A stretch of DNA of 64,000 nt from JACMQX01 sp040385105 (GTDB lineage Bacteria; Pseudomonadota; Gammaproteobacteria; Burkholderiales; Burkholderiaceae_C). The stretch is taken from the NCBI GenBank assembly GCA_040385105.1, contig JAZKHY010000021.1, forward strand, positions 1 to 64,000, in the 5' to 3' direction. The notes under the pieces are model-generated. The model did not search any database. It saw nothing but the letters and a program-made list of their open reading frames with translations, and was not told the DNA's origin. The position numbers and the translations under genes are program-made. Below are positions 15,819 to 23,992 of the stretch, in pieces. The stretch's first letter is position 1. Every line of letters starts with the position of its first letter.

Positions 15819-16096
15819 CGGCTTTTGGAACGAAGCTGTGCTTTGGCGTTGGCAATGCGCTGGCGAAGATTCCCGACGACGACATCAGCGTCGACAAAGT
15901 CGTTTCGGCGTTTTGCATCTTCCAGCGATGCCATGCCGCGGGCAATGAATTCCGCCTGGTTGCGCCGCCTGTCGACTGTTTCGCGGATGGAATTTTCTAC
16001 GAACTCCGTGAGGGTTTCGGAGTCACGCAATAGTGATTCAACAGTGGCGCGAAATTCGGGCTCCACGCGGATGGATGGCAAGGTGGCTGTCTTCAT
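15815..16096 (-). CDS. Antitoxin of the ParE-like pair (ribbon-helix-helix type)
   Basis: A 93-aa protein that begins MKTATLPSIRVEPEFRATVE, a ribbon-helix-helix-like N-terminus that binds DNA in related antitoxins. The rest is helical and charged (QAEFIARGMASLEDAKRRNDF) and probably wraps the toxin. It resembles YlcI/YnfO-type antitoxins. It is the first gene of the pair, overlaps the toxin by 4 bases, and likely autoregulates the operon, as is usual for such systems. No operator was identified. Confidence 0.8.
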   Translation of the reverse strand: MKTATLPSIRVEPEFRATVESLLRDSETLTEFVENSIRETVDRRRNQAEFIARGMASLEDAKRRNDFVDADVVVGNLRQRIANAKAQLRSKSR

Positions 16097-16150
16097 CCAG
16101 CGAATGTATCGCGTTTGCGATGCATAGTCCAGTCATTGCGCGGTGAGTAG

Positions 16151-16864
16151 TCAGAACTCGCGCCCGACATCATCAGCCTTGGTGTTCAGCGCATGCACCT
16201 TCGCGCCATCGCGCACCTCTGACACTTCCACCGCCGCCACATAGCTCAGCACCATCTCGGCCCGGGCCAGTTTGCGCACGCCCTTGTCGGGCATCGGGTC
16301 GATGACGGTGCCGCCGGTGATAACGACGTCGCCGTTGGTGCGGCGTTCGTAGTTGGCCTTGACGAGCACCATGGCGTGGCCTTTGGTGCCTATGAGCAGG
16401 GGGCGGCCGCCGGTGAGTTCGTCGGCAATCTGCGCGTTGGTGATTTCGTAGCGGTTGGCGGCGATGTCGCCGGTGCGGGTGTTGACGGCGAATTCCTGGT
16501 TGCCCATCTGGTCGCGCCAGCGGCGGCGCAGGGCGCTGGTCATGGCCTCGCCCGAGGGCGCGTTGACGTCTTCCACCTTGCCGTGCACGTCTTTCACGAT
16601 GTGTTCCTGCGGCACGCGCAGGCCGTGGTGCGCGAAGATCATCGACATGCTGGCGGCCCAGCACCACTGCGAGCGCTCCTGGCTGATGGCGATCTCGCGG
16701 ATGCGTGCCTCGCTCATGCCGGCGGTGCACGACACCGTTCCCCTGGCGTCGGGCGCGTTGCAGGTTTCAGCCGCCTGCGGGGCCATGCTCCAGCAGGCGA
16801 GAATGCCTGCTGCAAAAAGAGTGCGCACGTGTTCAGCCGCTGCGCCAGCTGTTACAAGCCTCAT
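16151..16864 (-). CDS. Secreted papain-like cysteine peptidase
   Basis: From the ATG at 16864 the protein is 237 aa; GGTGGA lies 7-12 bases upstream of that ATG, and a farther start exists at 16930. The N-terminus ends in a signal-like stretch TLFAAGILACWSMAPQAAE. The catalytic Cys is in SQWCWAASMSMIFAHHG. The likely catalytic His is in GTKGHAMVLVKA, and an Asp follows in VIDPMPDKG. This is the C39/papain-like pattern of small bacterial peptidases that act outside the cytoplasm. No substrate protein or immunity gene is adjacent. Divergent from the exonuclease gene. Confidence 0.78.
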   Translation of the reverse strand: MRLVTAGAAAEHVRTLFAAGILACWSMAPQAAETCNAPDARGTVSCTAGMSEARIREIAISQERSQWCWAASMSMIFAHHGLRVPQEHIVKDVHGKVEDVNAPSGEAMTSALRRRWRDQMGNQEFAVNTRTGDIAANRYEITNAQIADELTGGRPLLIGTKGHAMVLVKANYERRTNGDVVITGGTVIDPMPDKGVRKLARAEMVLSYVAAVEVSEVRDGAKVHALNTKADDVGREF

Positions 16865-16997
16865 GGCCCATCCACCTTTATTTGCCCACCGTGCCGCCCG
16901 AGGGGGCAACATCCTGAAACAATAATGCACGAAACATGCCGCCGCTCCAAGCGGGAAAGTGTTTAACCCTGAAGTCCCTATTTGCTGTGCCTGTTAC

Positions 16998-17627
16998 ATG
17001 AAGACCATTGCCGTCATTGACTTCGAGACCACCGGCCTGTCGCCCACGATGGGCGACCGCGCGACGGAAGTGGCGATCGTGTTGGTACAAGGCGACAAGG
17101 TGGTGGACCGCTTCCAGTCGCTGATGAACGCGGGCGTGCGCATTTCGGCATTCATCGAGGCTTACACCGGCATCAGCAACGCCATGATTGCCACGGCCCC
17201 GAAGGCTGAAACCGTCATGGCCGACGCAGCGCGCTTTGTGGGAGACGCGCCGATGGTGGCGCACAACGCCTCGTTCGACCGCCGCTTCTGGGAGGCCGAG
17301 CTGTCCCGCGCGGGCATGCAGGCGGCGCACCCGTTTGCCTGCACCATGCTGGTGTCACGCAGGTTGTACCCGCAGGCGCCGAACCACAAGCTCGGTTCGC
17401 TGGTGGACTACCACCGCCTGCCGCGCTTCGGCCAGGCGCACAGGGCCATGGCCGATGCCGAGATGGCGGCTGCGCTGCTGGGGCAGATCCGCCATGACCT
17501 GCAGTCGCGCTTTGGCGTGGAGCGGCCGGGGCATGAGCTGCTGGTGAAGGTACAGAAGTGCCCGGCACGCGGCGTGGGTGAACTGGTGAAGAGCCATGTG
17601 GCCGCGGCGCGGCCGGTGGCGGCCTGA
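16998..17627 (+). CDS. DEDDh 3'-5' exonuclease (DnaQ-like)
   Basis: A 209-aa protein with the three exonuclease motifs: Exo I VIDFETTG, Exo II VAHNASFDRRFW and Exo III HRAMADAEMAA with the DEDDh histidine. It resembles the proofreading subunit of DNA polymerase III or stand-alone exonucleases of the PolC/DnaQ type. It lacks the longer C-terminal binding region of true DnaQ, so a repair or RNA-trimming role is equally possible. The start at 16998 (MKTIAVIDFE) is preferred over a farther one at 16959. It is followed after 5 bases by the DUF296 gene. Confidence 0.88.
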   Translation: MKTIAVIDFETTGLSPTMGDRATEVAIVLVQGDKVVDRFQSLMNAGVRISAFIEAYTGISNAMIATAPKAETVMADAARFVGDAPMVAHNASFDRRFWEAELSRAGMQAAHPFACTMLVSRRLYPQAPNHKLGSLVDYHRLPRFGQAHRAMADAEMAAALLGQIRHDLQSRFGVERPGHELLVKVQKCPARGVGELVKSHVAAARPVAA

Positions 17628-17632
17628 ACGTC

Positions 17633-18049
17633 ATGGGTGTTGCCATCCATGTGTTGCGGCTGTCACCCGGTGACGACCTGCGTGCGTCGCTGGCGGCGGC
17701 GTTCCGCGAGCTGTCCGGCGCGCAGGGCGTGACGGCGGCCTGCGTGGTTTCGTCTGTGGGCAGCCTGTCGCGCGCGGTGCTGCGTTACGCGGCTGAAGAT
17801 GAAGGCACGTTGACTGTGGCGCCGCTGGAGCTCATCACCCTGTCGGGCACCCTGAGCCCCGATGGCGTGCACCTGCATGCAAGCGTGTCGGATGCGCAGG
17901 GGCGTGTGACGGGCGGGCACCTCATGCCCGGCTGCATCGTGCGGACCACCGCTGAAGTCGTGCTGGCCTTGTTGCCCGGCTGGGACTTCCGGCGGGAGGT
18001 GGATGCGGGGACGGGGTATAGGGAGCTGGTGGCGCGCAAGCTGCCTTGA
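17633..18049 (+). CDS. DUF296/PPC domain protein
   Basis: A 138-aa single-domain protein. Recognisable are the N-terminal RLSPGDDLRASL, a core of VVSSVGSLSRAVLRYA and the signature GGHLMPGCIVRTTAEV. PPC (plant and prokaryote conserved) proteins form trimers; in bacteria their ligand is unknown, though a metal-binding site near the GxHL motif is common. It follows the exonuclease gene after 5 bases and is probably co-transcribed with it. The 220 bases behind it hold no gene that I can support. Confidence 0.88.
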   Translation: MGVAIHVLRLSPGDDLRASLAAAFRELSGAQGVTAACVVSSVGSLSRAVLRYAAEDEGTLTVAPLELITLSGTLSPDGVHLHASVSDAQGRVTGGHLMPGCIVRTTAEVVLALLPGWDFRREVDAGTGYRELVARKLP

Positions 18050-18269
18050 ACCGGGGTCCCGCTCCCCTTGATGCCATCTGGTTATACCTGCCTCCAGGTT
18101 ATGTCACTCCTCCAAGCTTTGATGTGCGGCGTCATCGCGCGGTCATAGGCTGGCGCCAGGGCTTTGGCCCTGCTTGTGGACGGGCGAAGCGCATGTGTTT
18201 TCTGCTTGGGTTCCTGGGGTTTGCCGCGCGCGTTGGCCCATCCGGTTTTTAACCTTCAGGAGTTGACGC

Positions 18270-19235
18270 ATGACAAAAACAGTTTTTCGCTTCCTGGCCT
18301 TTGCGGCCCTCGGCCTGGCCTTTGCCCAAGGGGCCCTGGCCTACCAGTTCCAGCGGTTCAACAACCCGCCGCGCACGGTGGTCAACAGCGACGCCGGCAA
18401 CTGGCGGGCCACCTACACCGACGGTGCGATCACCGTGCGGCACTGGGGCCCGAACCGCACGTTTTCAGAGCCCATCCAGTCGGGCATCACCGGCGGCACC
18501 CAGACGGTGACGCACAACTCGTACATCCGCGTGATGGCCACGCCCTGGCCGTCAGGCGGCATTCCCACCGCAGCGCAGGTGGATGCACTGCTGGCCAGCA
18601 CCGGGCCCGATGTGCTGGCGGTGGCCATGGAGTACATCTACGGCGCGCCCGTCGTCAAGGTGCCGGATGCATCGGCATACACGGGCCAGCGCTGGGTCTC
18701 GGGCGGCACGTCGTACGGGCCCGATGTGGGCGGCGACTTCAACGACCACCTGGGCATCAGCTGGAACTATGGCGCGTCGTACGGCGGCAGCGACAACAAC
18801 GAGGACGACGAATACGGGCGCCTGGACTGTTCGGGCTTTGTGCGCATGGTGTTCGGCTACCGCATGGGTGTTCCGCTGGCCAAGGGCGGCTACGACAGGC
18901 CGGGCGTGGCCATTCCGCGCCTGTCTGCCAAGCAGGCGGGCAGCGAGGGCATGGGGGTGTGGATCATCCCGAACACGGGGGTGAAGCCGACGAACTTCGG
19001 CAACCTCACCTACGGCGACCTGGTGTTCTTTGACTCGGACGATTCTGACCCGGGTGTGATCGACCATGTGGGCATCTACCTTGGCGTGGACAACCAGGGC
19101 AACGACCGCGTGATCAACAGTCGCAACAGCCTGCAGGGGCCGACGTTCAAGGACCCGGCGTCGGGCTCGAACCCTTCGATCCTGCAGGGCAACGGCTGGA
19201 TGGGTGGCGGCTTCCGTGCGGCGCGCAGGCTCTGA
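18270..19235 (+). CDS. Secreted NlpC/P60-like cell-wall hydrolase
   Basis: A 321-aa exported protein. The signal peptide is FRFLAFAALGLAFAQGALA, cut after ALA near residue 24. The NlpC/P60 core is shown by YGRLDCSGFVRMVFGYR with the catalytic Cys and by GVIDHVGIYLG with the catalytic His. A hydrophobic VFFDS strand precedes the latter. The N-terminal 160 residues are of unknown type and may bind peptidoglycan. Such enzymes cleave peptide crosslinks or stems in murein, or act on other amide substrates. Ribosome site CAGGAG lies 8 bases upstream of the ATG. The next gene overlaps its end. Confidence 0.85.
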   Translation: MTKTVFRFLAFAALGLAFAQGALAYQFQRFNNPPRTVVNSDAGNWRATYTDGAITVRHWGPNRTFSEPIQSGITGGTQTVTHNSYIRVMATPWPSGGIPTAAQVDALLASTGPDVLAVAMEYIYGAPVVKVPDASAYTGQRWVSGGTSYGPDVGGDFNDHLGISWNYGASYGGSDNNEDDEYGRLDCSGFVRMVFGYRMGVPLAKGGYDRPGVAIPRLSAKQAGSEGMGVWIIPNTGVKPTNFGNLTYGDLVFFDSDDSDPGVIDHVGIYLGVDNQGNDRVINSRNSLQGPTFKDPASGSNPSILQGNGWMGGGFRAARRL

Positions 19236-19623
19236 TGTCTTGACGGTGCCCGTCCTGGGGGCGGCGCTGCTCGTGCTGGGTGGCGTTGCGGCCTGGGGCG
19301 TGGCGGCATGGACGGCGCCACAGCCGCATGGGCGGGTGGTGCTGAGCCAGGCGGCAGCAATGCGGCTGGCGCAGGGCGGCCCTGCGGCCGCTATGGCGCC
19401 GGTTGCCCGTGATGCCGCCGCGCCGCCTGTGCAATCTGTACAGCCTGCACCCAAGGAAGAAGCGCCCGAGATGGCCGGTCACGCCAGTGGTGACAGGCAG
19501 GGCGCGGAATACGTGCTGCGCGAAGAAGAGGGCATGGTCCGCCGTGTGGAGGTCGTGCCCAGGTCTGGACGCGGTGAGGCACCTGCGGTGCTCAGCCCGT
19601 TTACGGCGCCGCTGAAGTGGTGA
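19204..19623 (+). CDS. Small membrane-anchored hypothetical protein
   Basis: The family is not recognised. A single hydrophobic stretch, VPVLGAALLVLGGVAAWGVAAW, follows an N-terminus with two Arg. The rest is Ala/Pro-rich and hydrophilic, probably periplasmic. The start is uncertain: the GTG at 19204 overlaps the hydrolase gene by 32 bases, and a TTG at 19240 would avoid the overlap. No good ribosome site decides it. Close coupling suggests it works with, or is translated from, the same message as the NlpC/P60 protein. Confidence 0.5.
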   Translation: MAASVRRAGSDVLTVPVLGAALLVLGGVAAWGVAAWTAPQPHGRVVLSQAAAMRLAQGGPAAAMAPVARDAAAPPVQSVQPAPKEEAPEMAGHASGDRQGAEYVLREEEGMVRRVEVVPRSGRGEAPAVLSPFTAPLKW

Positions 19624-19648
19624 GAGGGCCGCAATCGGGATCATGGTT

Positions 19649-19740
19649 GTCATTGCGGACTTGATCCGCAATCCATGTGCGCATGAAGTGGCATTGTTTC
19701 AGGCTGCGATGGATCCCGGATCGGAGTCCGGGATGACAGG
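19649..19740. repeat. Dispersed palindromic repeat, two half units
   Basis: Two imperfect palindromes: one built on GCGGACTTGATCCGC (about 19655-19670), the other on CCCGGATCGGAGTCCGGG followed by ATGACAG (about 19715-19737). The same family is at 25585, 37842, 40121 and 53164. It sits between the convergent genes ending at 19623 and 19743 and could serve as a shared terminator. Confidence 0.8.
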
Positions 19741-19742
19741 GG

Positions 19743-20006
19743 CTATTTGCTGTCGGGCAATTCGATCTTTACTTCGAGGACTTCAAGGTTGTCCTGGCGT
19801 TCGAGGTGGACCTTGATATCGTTCGGGTTGATCTTGATGTACTTGCTGATCACCGCCACCAGGTCGCGCTGCAGCGCGGGCAGGTAGTCGGGCTCCGCAG
19901 CGTTGCGGCCGCTGCGCTCGTGGGCGAGGATGATCTGCAGCCGCTCCTTGGCGACGCTGGCCGTCTTCTTTTTTTCGCCGAGCAGGAATGACAGGAACGA
20001 TGCCAT
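19743..20006 (-). CDS. minE: Cell division topological specificity factor MinE
   Basis: MinE (87 aa) stimulates the MinD ATPase and drives pole-to-pole oscillation, which keeps MinCD away from midcell. The N-terminal SFLSFLLGEKKKTASVAKER contains the membrane-targeting and MinD-contact region. The C-terminal part with YIKINPNDIKVHLER and LEVLEVKIELP is the dimer-forming topological domain. Third gene of a minCDE operon, 3 bases after minD. A dispersed repeat follows its stop. Confidence 0.98.
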   Translation of the reverse strand: MASFLSFLLGEKKKTASVAKERLQIILAHERSGRNAAEPDYLPALQRDLVAVISKYIKINPNDIKVHLERQDNLEVLEVKIELPDSK

Positions 20007-20009
20007 GGC

Positions 20010-20825
20010 TTACTTCCCCCCGAACAGGCGCTTCAAGAAGCCGCCCTTTTGCGCGTCGATGAAGCGCATCGGCTTGTCTTCGCCCATGAAGCGGTCGATG
20101 ACGTCCTTGTAGGCTTCGGACACATCGGTGCCCTTCATGTGAACGGCCGGCGTGCCCTGGTTGCTGGCCTGCAGCACGCTCTCGCTCTCGGGGATGACGC
20201 CCAGCAGCTTGATGCGCAGGATGTCCTGGATGTCGTCCAGCGACAGCATCTGCCCCTGGTCCACGCGGCTCGGGTTGTAGCGGGTGATGAGCAGGTGTTC
20301 CTTGATCGGGTCCTTGCCTTCAATCGCGCGCCTGGTCTTGCTGGCCAGCATGCCGAGGATGCGGTCGGAGTCGCGCACGCTCGAGACTTCAGGGTTGGTC
20401 ACGACCAGTGCCTCGTCGGCAAAGTGCATGGCCATGAGCGCGCCGGTCTCGATGCCGGCGGGCGAGTCGCAGACGATGTATTCAAAGCCCATGTCGGAAA
20501 GGTCGTTCAGCACCTTCTCCACGCCTTCCTTCGTGAGCGCGTCCTTGTCGCGGGTCTGCGAGGCGGCCAGCACGAAGAGGTTGTCGCACTGCTTGTCCTT
20601 GATGAGGGCCTGGTTCAGGTTGGCCTCGCCCTGGATGACGTTGATGAGGTCATACACCACGCGGCGTTCGCAGCCCATGATGAGGTCCAGGTTGCGCAGG
20701 CCCACGTCGAAGTCGATGACGGCGGTCTTGTGGCCGCGCAGCGCAAGGCCGGTGGCAAAGCTGGCGCTGGTGGTGGTCTTGCCGACCCCGCCCTTGCCGG
20801 AGGTGACGACGATGATTTTTGCCAT
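20010..20825 (-). CDS. minD: Septum site-determining ATPase MinD
   Basis: MinD (271 aa) is a ParA/MRP-type ATPase that binds the membrane when ATP-bound and recruits MinC. The deviant Walker A GKGGVGKTT is at residues 10-18. ICDSPAGIETGAL is the switch II region. The C-terminal GGFLKRLFGGK is the amphipathic membrane-targeting helix. The ATG at 20825 is chosen because it directly precedes the conserved MAKIIVVTSGKGGVGKT; upstream in-frame codons lie in the spacer. Middle gene of minCDE, with 23 bases to minC and 3 to minE. Confidence 0.99.
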   Translation of the reverse strand: MAKIIVVTSGKGGVGKTTTSASFATGLALRGHKTAVIDFDVGLRNLDLIMGCERRVVYDLINVIQGEANLNQALIKDKQCDNLFVLAASQTRDKDALTKEGVEKVLNDLSDMGFEYIVCDSPAGIETGALMAMHFADEALVVTNPEVSSVRDSDRILGMLASKTRRAIEGKDPIKEHLLITRYNPSRVDQGQMLSLDDIQDILRIKLLGVIPESESVLQASNQGTPAVHMKGTDVSEAYKDVIDRFMGEDKPMRFIDAQKGGFLKRLFGGK

Positions 20826-20848
20826 GTGGATGGTTCCTGTTGGGGTGT

Positions 20849-21610
20849 TCAGTTCTTGAGCGCTTCGATGATCAGCTTCTCGCTGCCCGGCTCGCCGGAC
20901 AGGCGTACCTGCGTCGGCTTGCCCCACACATCGGCCGGCAGCGGCACCTCGCTGGTGCGGTAGATGCCGGCGATGGACAGCAGCTCGGGCTCCAGGGCCA
21001 GCGCGAAGATGCGCGCGTCTGTATTGCCGCGTGCGCCGGCAATGGCCTTGCCGCGCAGCGGTGCGTACACATGGATGTGGCCGTCGGCAATGACTTCGGC
21101 GCCGGCATTGACCATGGCCATGACGACGAGGTCCCGCCCCTTGGCATAGACCTGCTGGCCCGAACGCAGCGGCTTGCTGATGATGAGTGCGCCGGGGGCG
21201 GGCAGCTCCTGCGGCGGCTGGGGGGCTGGCGCCTTGTTGGCGCGCTTCGTGGCGGGCTCGGCGGCCACCGCATCGGCAGCAGTGGCCAGGCCGGCCTGTA
21301 CAGCGGCGGCCATCTGGCCCGCGCTGCCACCGCGCACGGCCACGGGTGCGACGCGGTACTGCCGAAGCAGCGTGACAAGGCCGCTGAAGTCCACCTGCGC
21401 CTCTGCTGCACCGTGTGCGCCTTGCAGCGGCGTCAGGTCAATGACCAGCGGCTCGTTGTCAAAAAAGTCGGGGATGTCGCCGAAGCGTTTGGCCATATCC
21501 TGGGACAGGGCCGCAAGGTCGGCGGATTTGAGCAGCAGTGCCACCAGGGGCAGGTTGGCGCTCTTGATCTCGAACGTGGCAGGGGCGCGTCCTGCGATGG
21601 CAACGGTCAT
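20849..21610 (-). CDS. minC: Septum site-determining protein MinC
   Basis: MinC (253 aa) inhibits FtsZ polymerisation away from midcell. The N-terminal domain (about 1-110) carries FEIKSANLPLVALLLKSADL. A variable Ala/Pro-rich linker follows, then the beta-helical C-terminal domain with ALIISKPLRSGQQVYA and LRGKAIAGARGNTDARIF, which dimerises and binds MinD. First gene of the minCDE operon; the promoter should lie in the 106 bases before 21717, but none was singled out. Confidence 0.98.
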   Translation of the reverse strand: MTVAIAGRAPATFEIKSANLPLVALLLKSADLAALSQDMAKRFGDIPDFFDNEPLVIDLTPLQGAHGAAEAQVDFSGLVTLLRQYRVAPVAVRGGSAGQMAAAVQAGLATAADAVAAEPATKRANKAPAPQPPQELPAPGALIISKPLRSGQQVYAKGRDLVVMAMVNAGAEVIADGHIHVYAPLRGKAIAGARGNTDARIFALALEPELLSIAGIYRTSEVPLPADVWGKPTQVRLSGEPGSEKLIIEALKN

Positions 21611-21716
21611 GTACGGGGCGGTCTTCGCAATGGGGCAACTGCTGCTGCCGTGGGAAAGGGGCGAATCTTAACAGCCGGGGGTGACGGTTTTGTGAGCGGT
21701 TGAAACAGCTGCGGTC

Positions 21717-22766
21717 CTAGCGCCGCCGGGCTTCCGTGGCGAGATACGCCACGAGCGCGATCGCGAACGGCGCAATGTAGTAAACAGCCCGGTAGGTCAG
21801 CAGCGCCGCCAGCAGCTGGCTCGACGGTGCCTGGTGGGCCAGCAGGGCGACGAAGACGGCTTCGAGCACGCCCAGGCCTGCGGGTACATGGGTGATGACG
21901 CCAGCGACGGCTGCGATGAGCAGCACGGTGAGCACGTCGGTGAAGCCGACCTGGTCGGGCATCAGCACATAGACGATGCCGGAGATGAGCAGCCAGTTGG
22001 CGCAGGACATTCCCAGCTGCAGCGCGGCAACGCGCAGCGAGGGCAGGTTCAGCTCATGGCCGCGGATTGTCCATTGCCTGCGCGACGAGACGCCGCACAT
22101 CACCAGGTAGGCGGCAACCACCGCCAGCATGCCGATGCCCAGGAACGGCAGGCTGCCGCTGTCCATCTTCCACTGCGGCGGCATCTCCAGCGGCCAGAAG
22201 GTGAACATGGCGCCGGCCAGCAGGAAGTAGCCGAGCCAGTTGGTCAGCATGCTCAGGGTGACGATGCGCGTGACCTGCCCGTTGTCCAGGCCTAGCTTCG
22301 AGTAGAGCCTGTAACGGAAGGCGATGCCGCCCACCAGCGAGCCGAGATTCAGGTTGAAGGCATAGCTGATGAAGGTGACCTTCATCACCGTGGTTGTGGC
22401 CAGCTTGTGGCCGGTGTAATGGCGCCCGAGCAGGTCGTAGGTGCTGTACAGCAGGTGGCTGCCGGCGGCCAGCACGCAGGCGGCGCCGAGCACGGGCCAC
22501 GGGTAGGCGCGGATGGCGGCGGCTACTTCGGGCCACTTCACGGTGCTGGCAAAGCGGTACAGCATGTAGCCGACGAGCACGAAGAACACCGCCGTCAGGG
22601 CGCGCTTGACCCAGGGCCACCAGGCACGGGAGGTGATGCCGTTGCCGCCGGCCCCGTCCGCGCCATTGCCACCCCGTGCCGGTGCCATGCGCCGCAAGTG
22701 CATGCCGCGCCGCCTGGCCGGCAGCGGGGCTGCTGTCTTGCCGGCGCGCAGCACGCGGGTGGTCAT
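21717..22766 (-). CDS. YbhN-like integral membrane protein (lysylphosphatidylglycerol synthase TM-region family)
   Basis: A 349-aa inner-membrane protein with about seven hydrophobic segments. The motifs SYAFNLNLGSLVGGIAFRYRLY and VITHVPAGLGVLEAVF are typical of the UPF0104 flippase-like family that includes E. coli YbhN. The ATG at 22766 overlaps the stop of clsB by 4 bases, so the three genes ybhP-clsB-ybhN are translationally coupled in the same order as in enterobacteria. The first 60 residues are basic and Ala-rich and probably cytoplasmic. A role in moving or protecting phospholipid is a family-based inference. Confidence 0.9.
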   Translation of the reverse strand: MTTRVLRAGKTAAPLPARRRGMHLRRMAPARGGNGADGAGGNGITSRAWWPWVKRALTAVFFVLVGYMLYRFASTVKWPEVAAAIRAYPWPVLGAACVLAAGSHLLYSTYDLLGRHYTGHKLATTTVMKVTFISYAFNLNLGSLVGGIAFRYRLYSKLGLDNGQVTRIVTLSMLTNWLGYFLLAGAMFTFWPLEMPPQWKMDSGSLPFLGIGMLAVVAAYLVMCGVSSRRQWTIRGHELNLPSLRVAALQLGMSCANWLLISGIVYVLMPDQVGFTDVLTVLLIAAVAGVITHVPAGLGVLEAVFVALLAHQAPSSQLLAALLTYRAVYYIAPFAIALVAYLATEARRR

Positions 22767-23992
22767 GCCGCGTCCTGTTGCATGCGCGGCGGGCAGGCCG
22801 AGGGCTCCAGCGGCGTGAGGCGCGGCTTGTGCATGGGCAGCCAGCCGGCCCACAGCGGGTAGCGGCGCAGCAGGTGGAATACGAAGAAGCTGCGGATGGC
22901 GGCCCAGGGGCCGGTTTCCTTCACGTCGTCCAGCTGGACCTGCTTGCAGCTGTTGTCCATCAGGTGCTGCAGCCGCTCGCCGAGCAGCTGGTTGAAGGCC
23001 CGGTCGCGGATGACGATGTTGGCCTCCAGGTTCAGGGCCAGGCTCAGCGGGTCGAGGTTACTGGAGCCGACGGTGGACCAGTCATCGTCCATGACGGCGA
23101 CCTTGCCGTGCAGCGGGCGCTCGCAGTATTCATAGATGCGCACGCCGGCCTTGAGCAGGTGGTGGTAGAGCAGCCCGGCGGCCACCTTGACGATGGGCAT
23201 GTCGGGCATGCCCTGCAAAATCAGCGACACCTCCACACCCCGGCGTGCGGCGCGGCGCATCTCGCGCAGCAGGCGGTAGCCCGGGAAGAAGTAGGCATTG
23301 GCGATCACCACACGCTTCTTGGCCGCACGGATGACTACGCGGTAGTGGCGCTCGATGTCGTCCTTGTGGTCGCGGTTGTCGCGGGTGAGGAACATCGCGT
23401 CGGCACCGCCCTCTGCGGTTGCAGGGGCCGTGTCCCGGGCCTGCGGCCGCGGCGAGCGCCGGGGGAACCAGCGGCGCTTGACCGGCGCACCGATGGCGTC
23501 TCGCACGAAGTCATGGATCTCCTTGACCAGCGGGCCCTGTACTTCCACCGAGTAGTCCTGCTTGGCCTCGGGCCCGAAGTCCGCCAGGTGGTCGGCCGAA
23601 TAGTTGATGCCGCCGACAAAGGCCGTCTCGCCGTCCACCACCACGATCTTGCGGTGCATGCGGCGGATGGCGTTGGTGCGCCAGCCCAGCAGCCTGGGGC
23701 CCGGGTCGAAGGCGCGGATGCGCACGCCGGCTTCGGTGAGCGTGCCGATGAATTCGCGCGACAGGTCGGGCGAGCCGAAGGCGTCCACCATGACGTCGAT
23801 CTGCACGCCGCGTTTTGCGGCCGACAGCAGCGCGCCGTGCAGCTGCTCGCCCACCTTGTCTTCAAACAGGATGAAGGTCTCGAGGATGACCTCGCGCTTC
23901 GCGGCGGCGATGGCTTCAAACACGCGCGGGAAGAACTCCTCGCCGTTTTCAAGAAGGCTGATGCGGTTGCCGGCGGTCCATCGGTTGTTCAT
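22763..23992 (-). CDS. clsB: Cardiolipin synthase B (phospholipase D family)
   Basis: A 409-aa enzyme that joins phosphatidylglycerol units, or related lipids, into cardiolipin at the inner membrane. The two HKD motifs are MHRKIVVVDGETAFVGGIN (near residue 112) and LHGKVAVMDDDWSTVGSSN (near residue 285). There is no N-terminal pair of membrane helices, which separates ClsB from ClsA. It overlaps the upstream nuclease-family gene and the downstream ybhN-like gene by 4 bases each, giving one coupled operon. Confidence 0.95.
   Translation of the reverse strand: MNNRWTAGNRISLLENGEEFFPRVFEAIAAAKREVILETFILFEDKVGEQLHGALLSAAKRGVQIDVMVDAFGSPDLSREFIGTLTEAGVRIRAFDPGPRLLGWRTNAIRRMHRKIVVVDGETAFVGGINYSADHLADFGPEAKQDYSVEVQGPLVKEIHDFVRDAIGAPVKRRWFPRRSPRPQARDTAPATAEGGADAMFLTRDNRDHKDDIERHYRVVIRAAKKRVVIANAYFFPGYRLLREMRRAARRGVEVSLILQGMPDMPIVKVAAGLLYHHLLKAGVRIYEYCERPLHGKVAVMDDDWSTVGSSNLDPLSLALNLEANIVIRDRAFNQLLGERLQHLMDNSCKQVQLDDVKETGPWAAIRSFFVFHLLRRYPLWAGWLPMHKPRLTPLEPSACPPRMQQDAA

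Noticed and set aside
16998..17627. DNA polymerase III epsilon subunit (dnaQ)
   Set aside because: It has only the exonuclease core and lacks the C-terminal region that binds the polymerase; a generic exonuclease call is safer.
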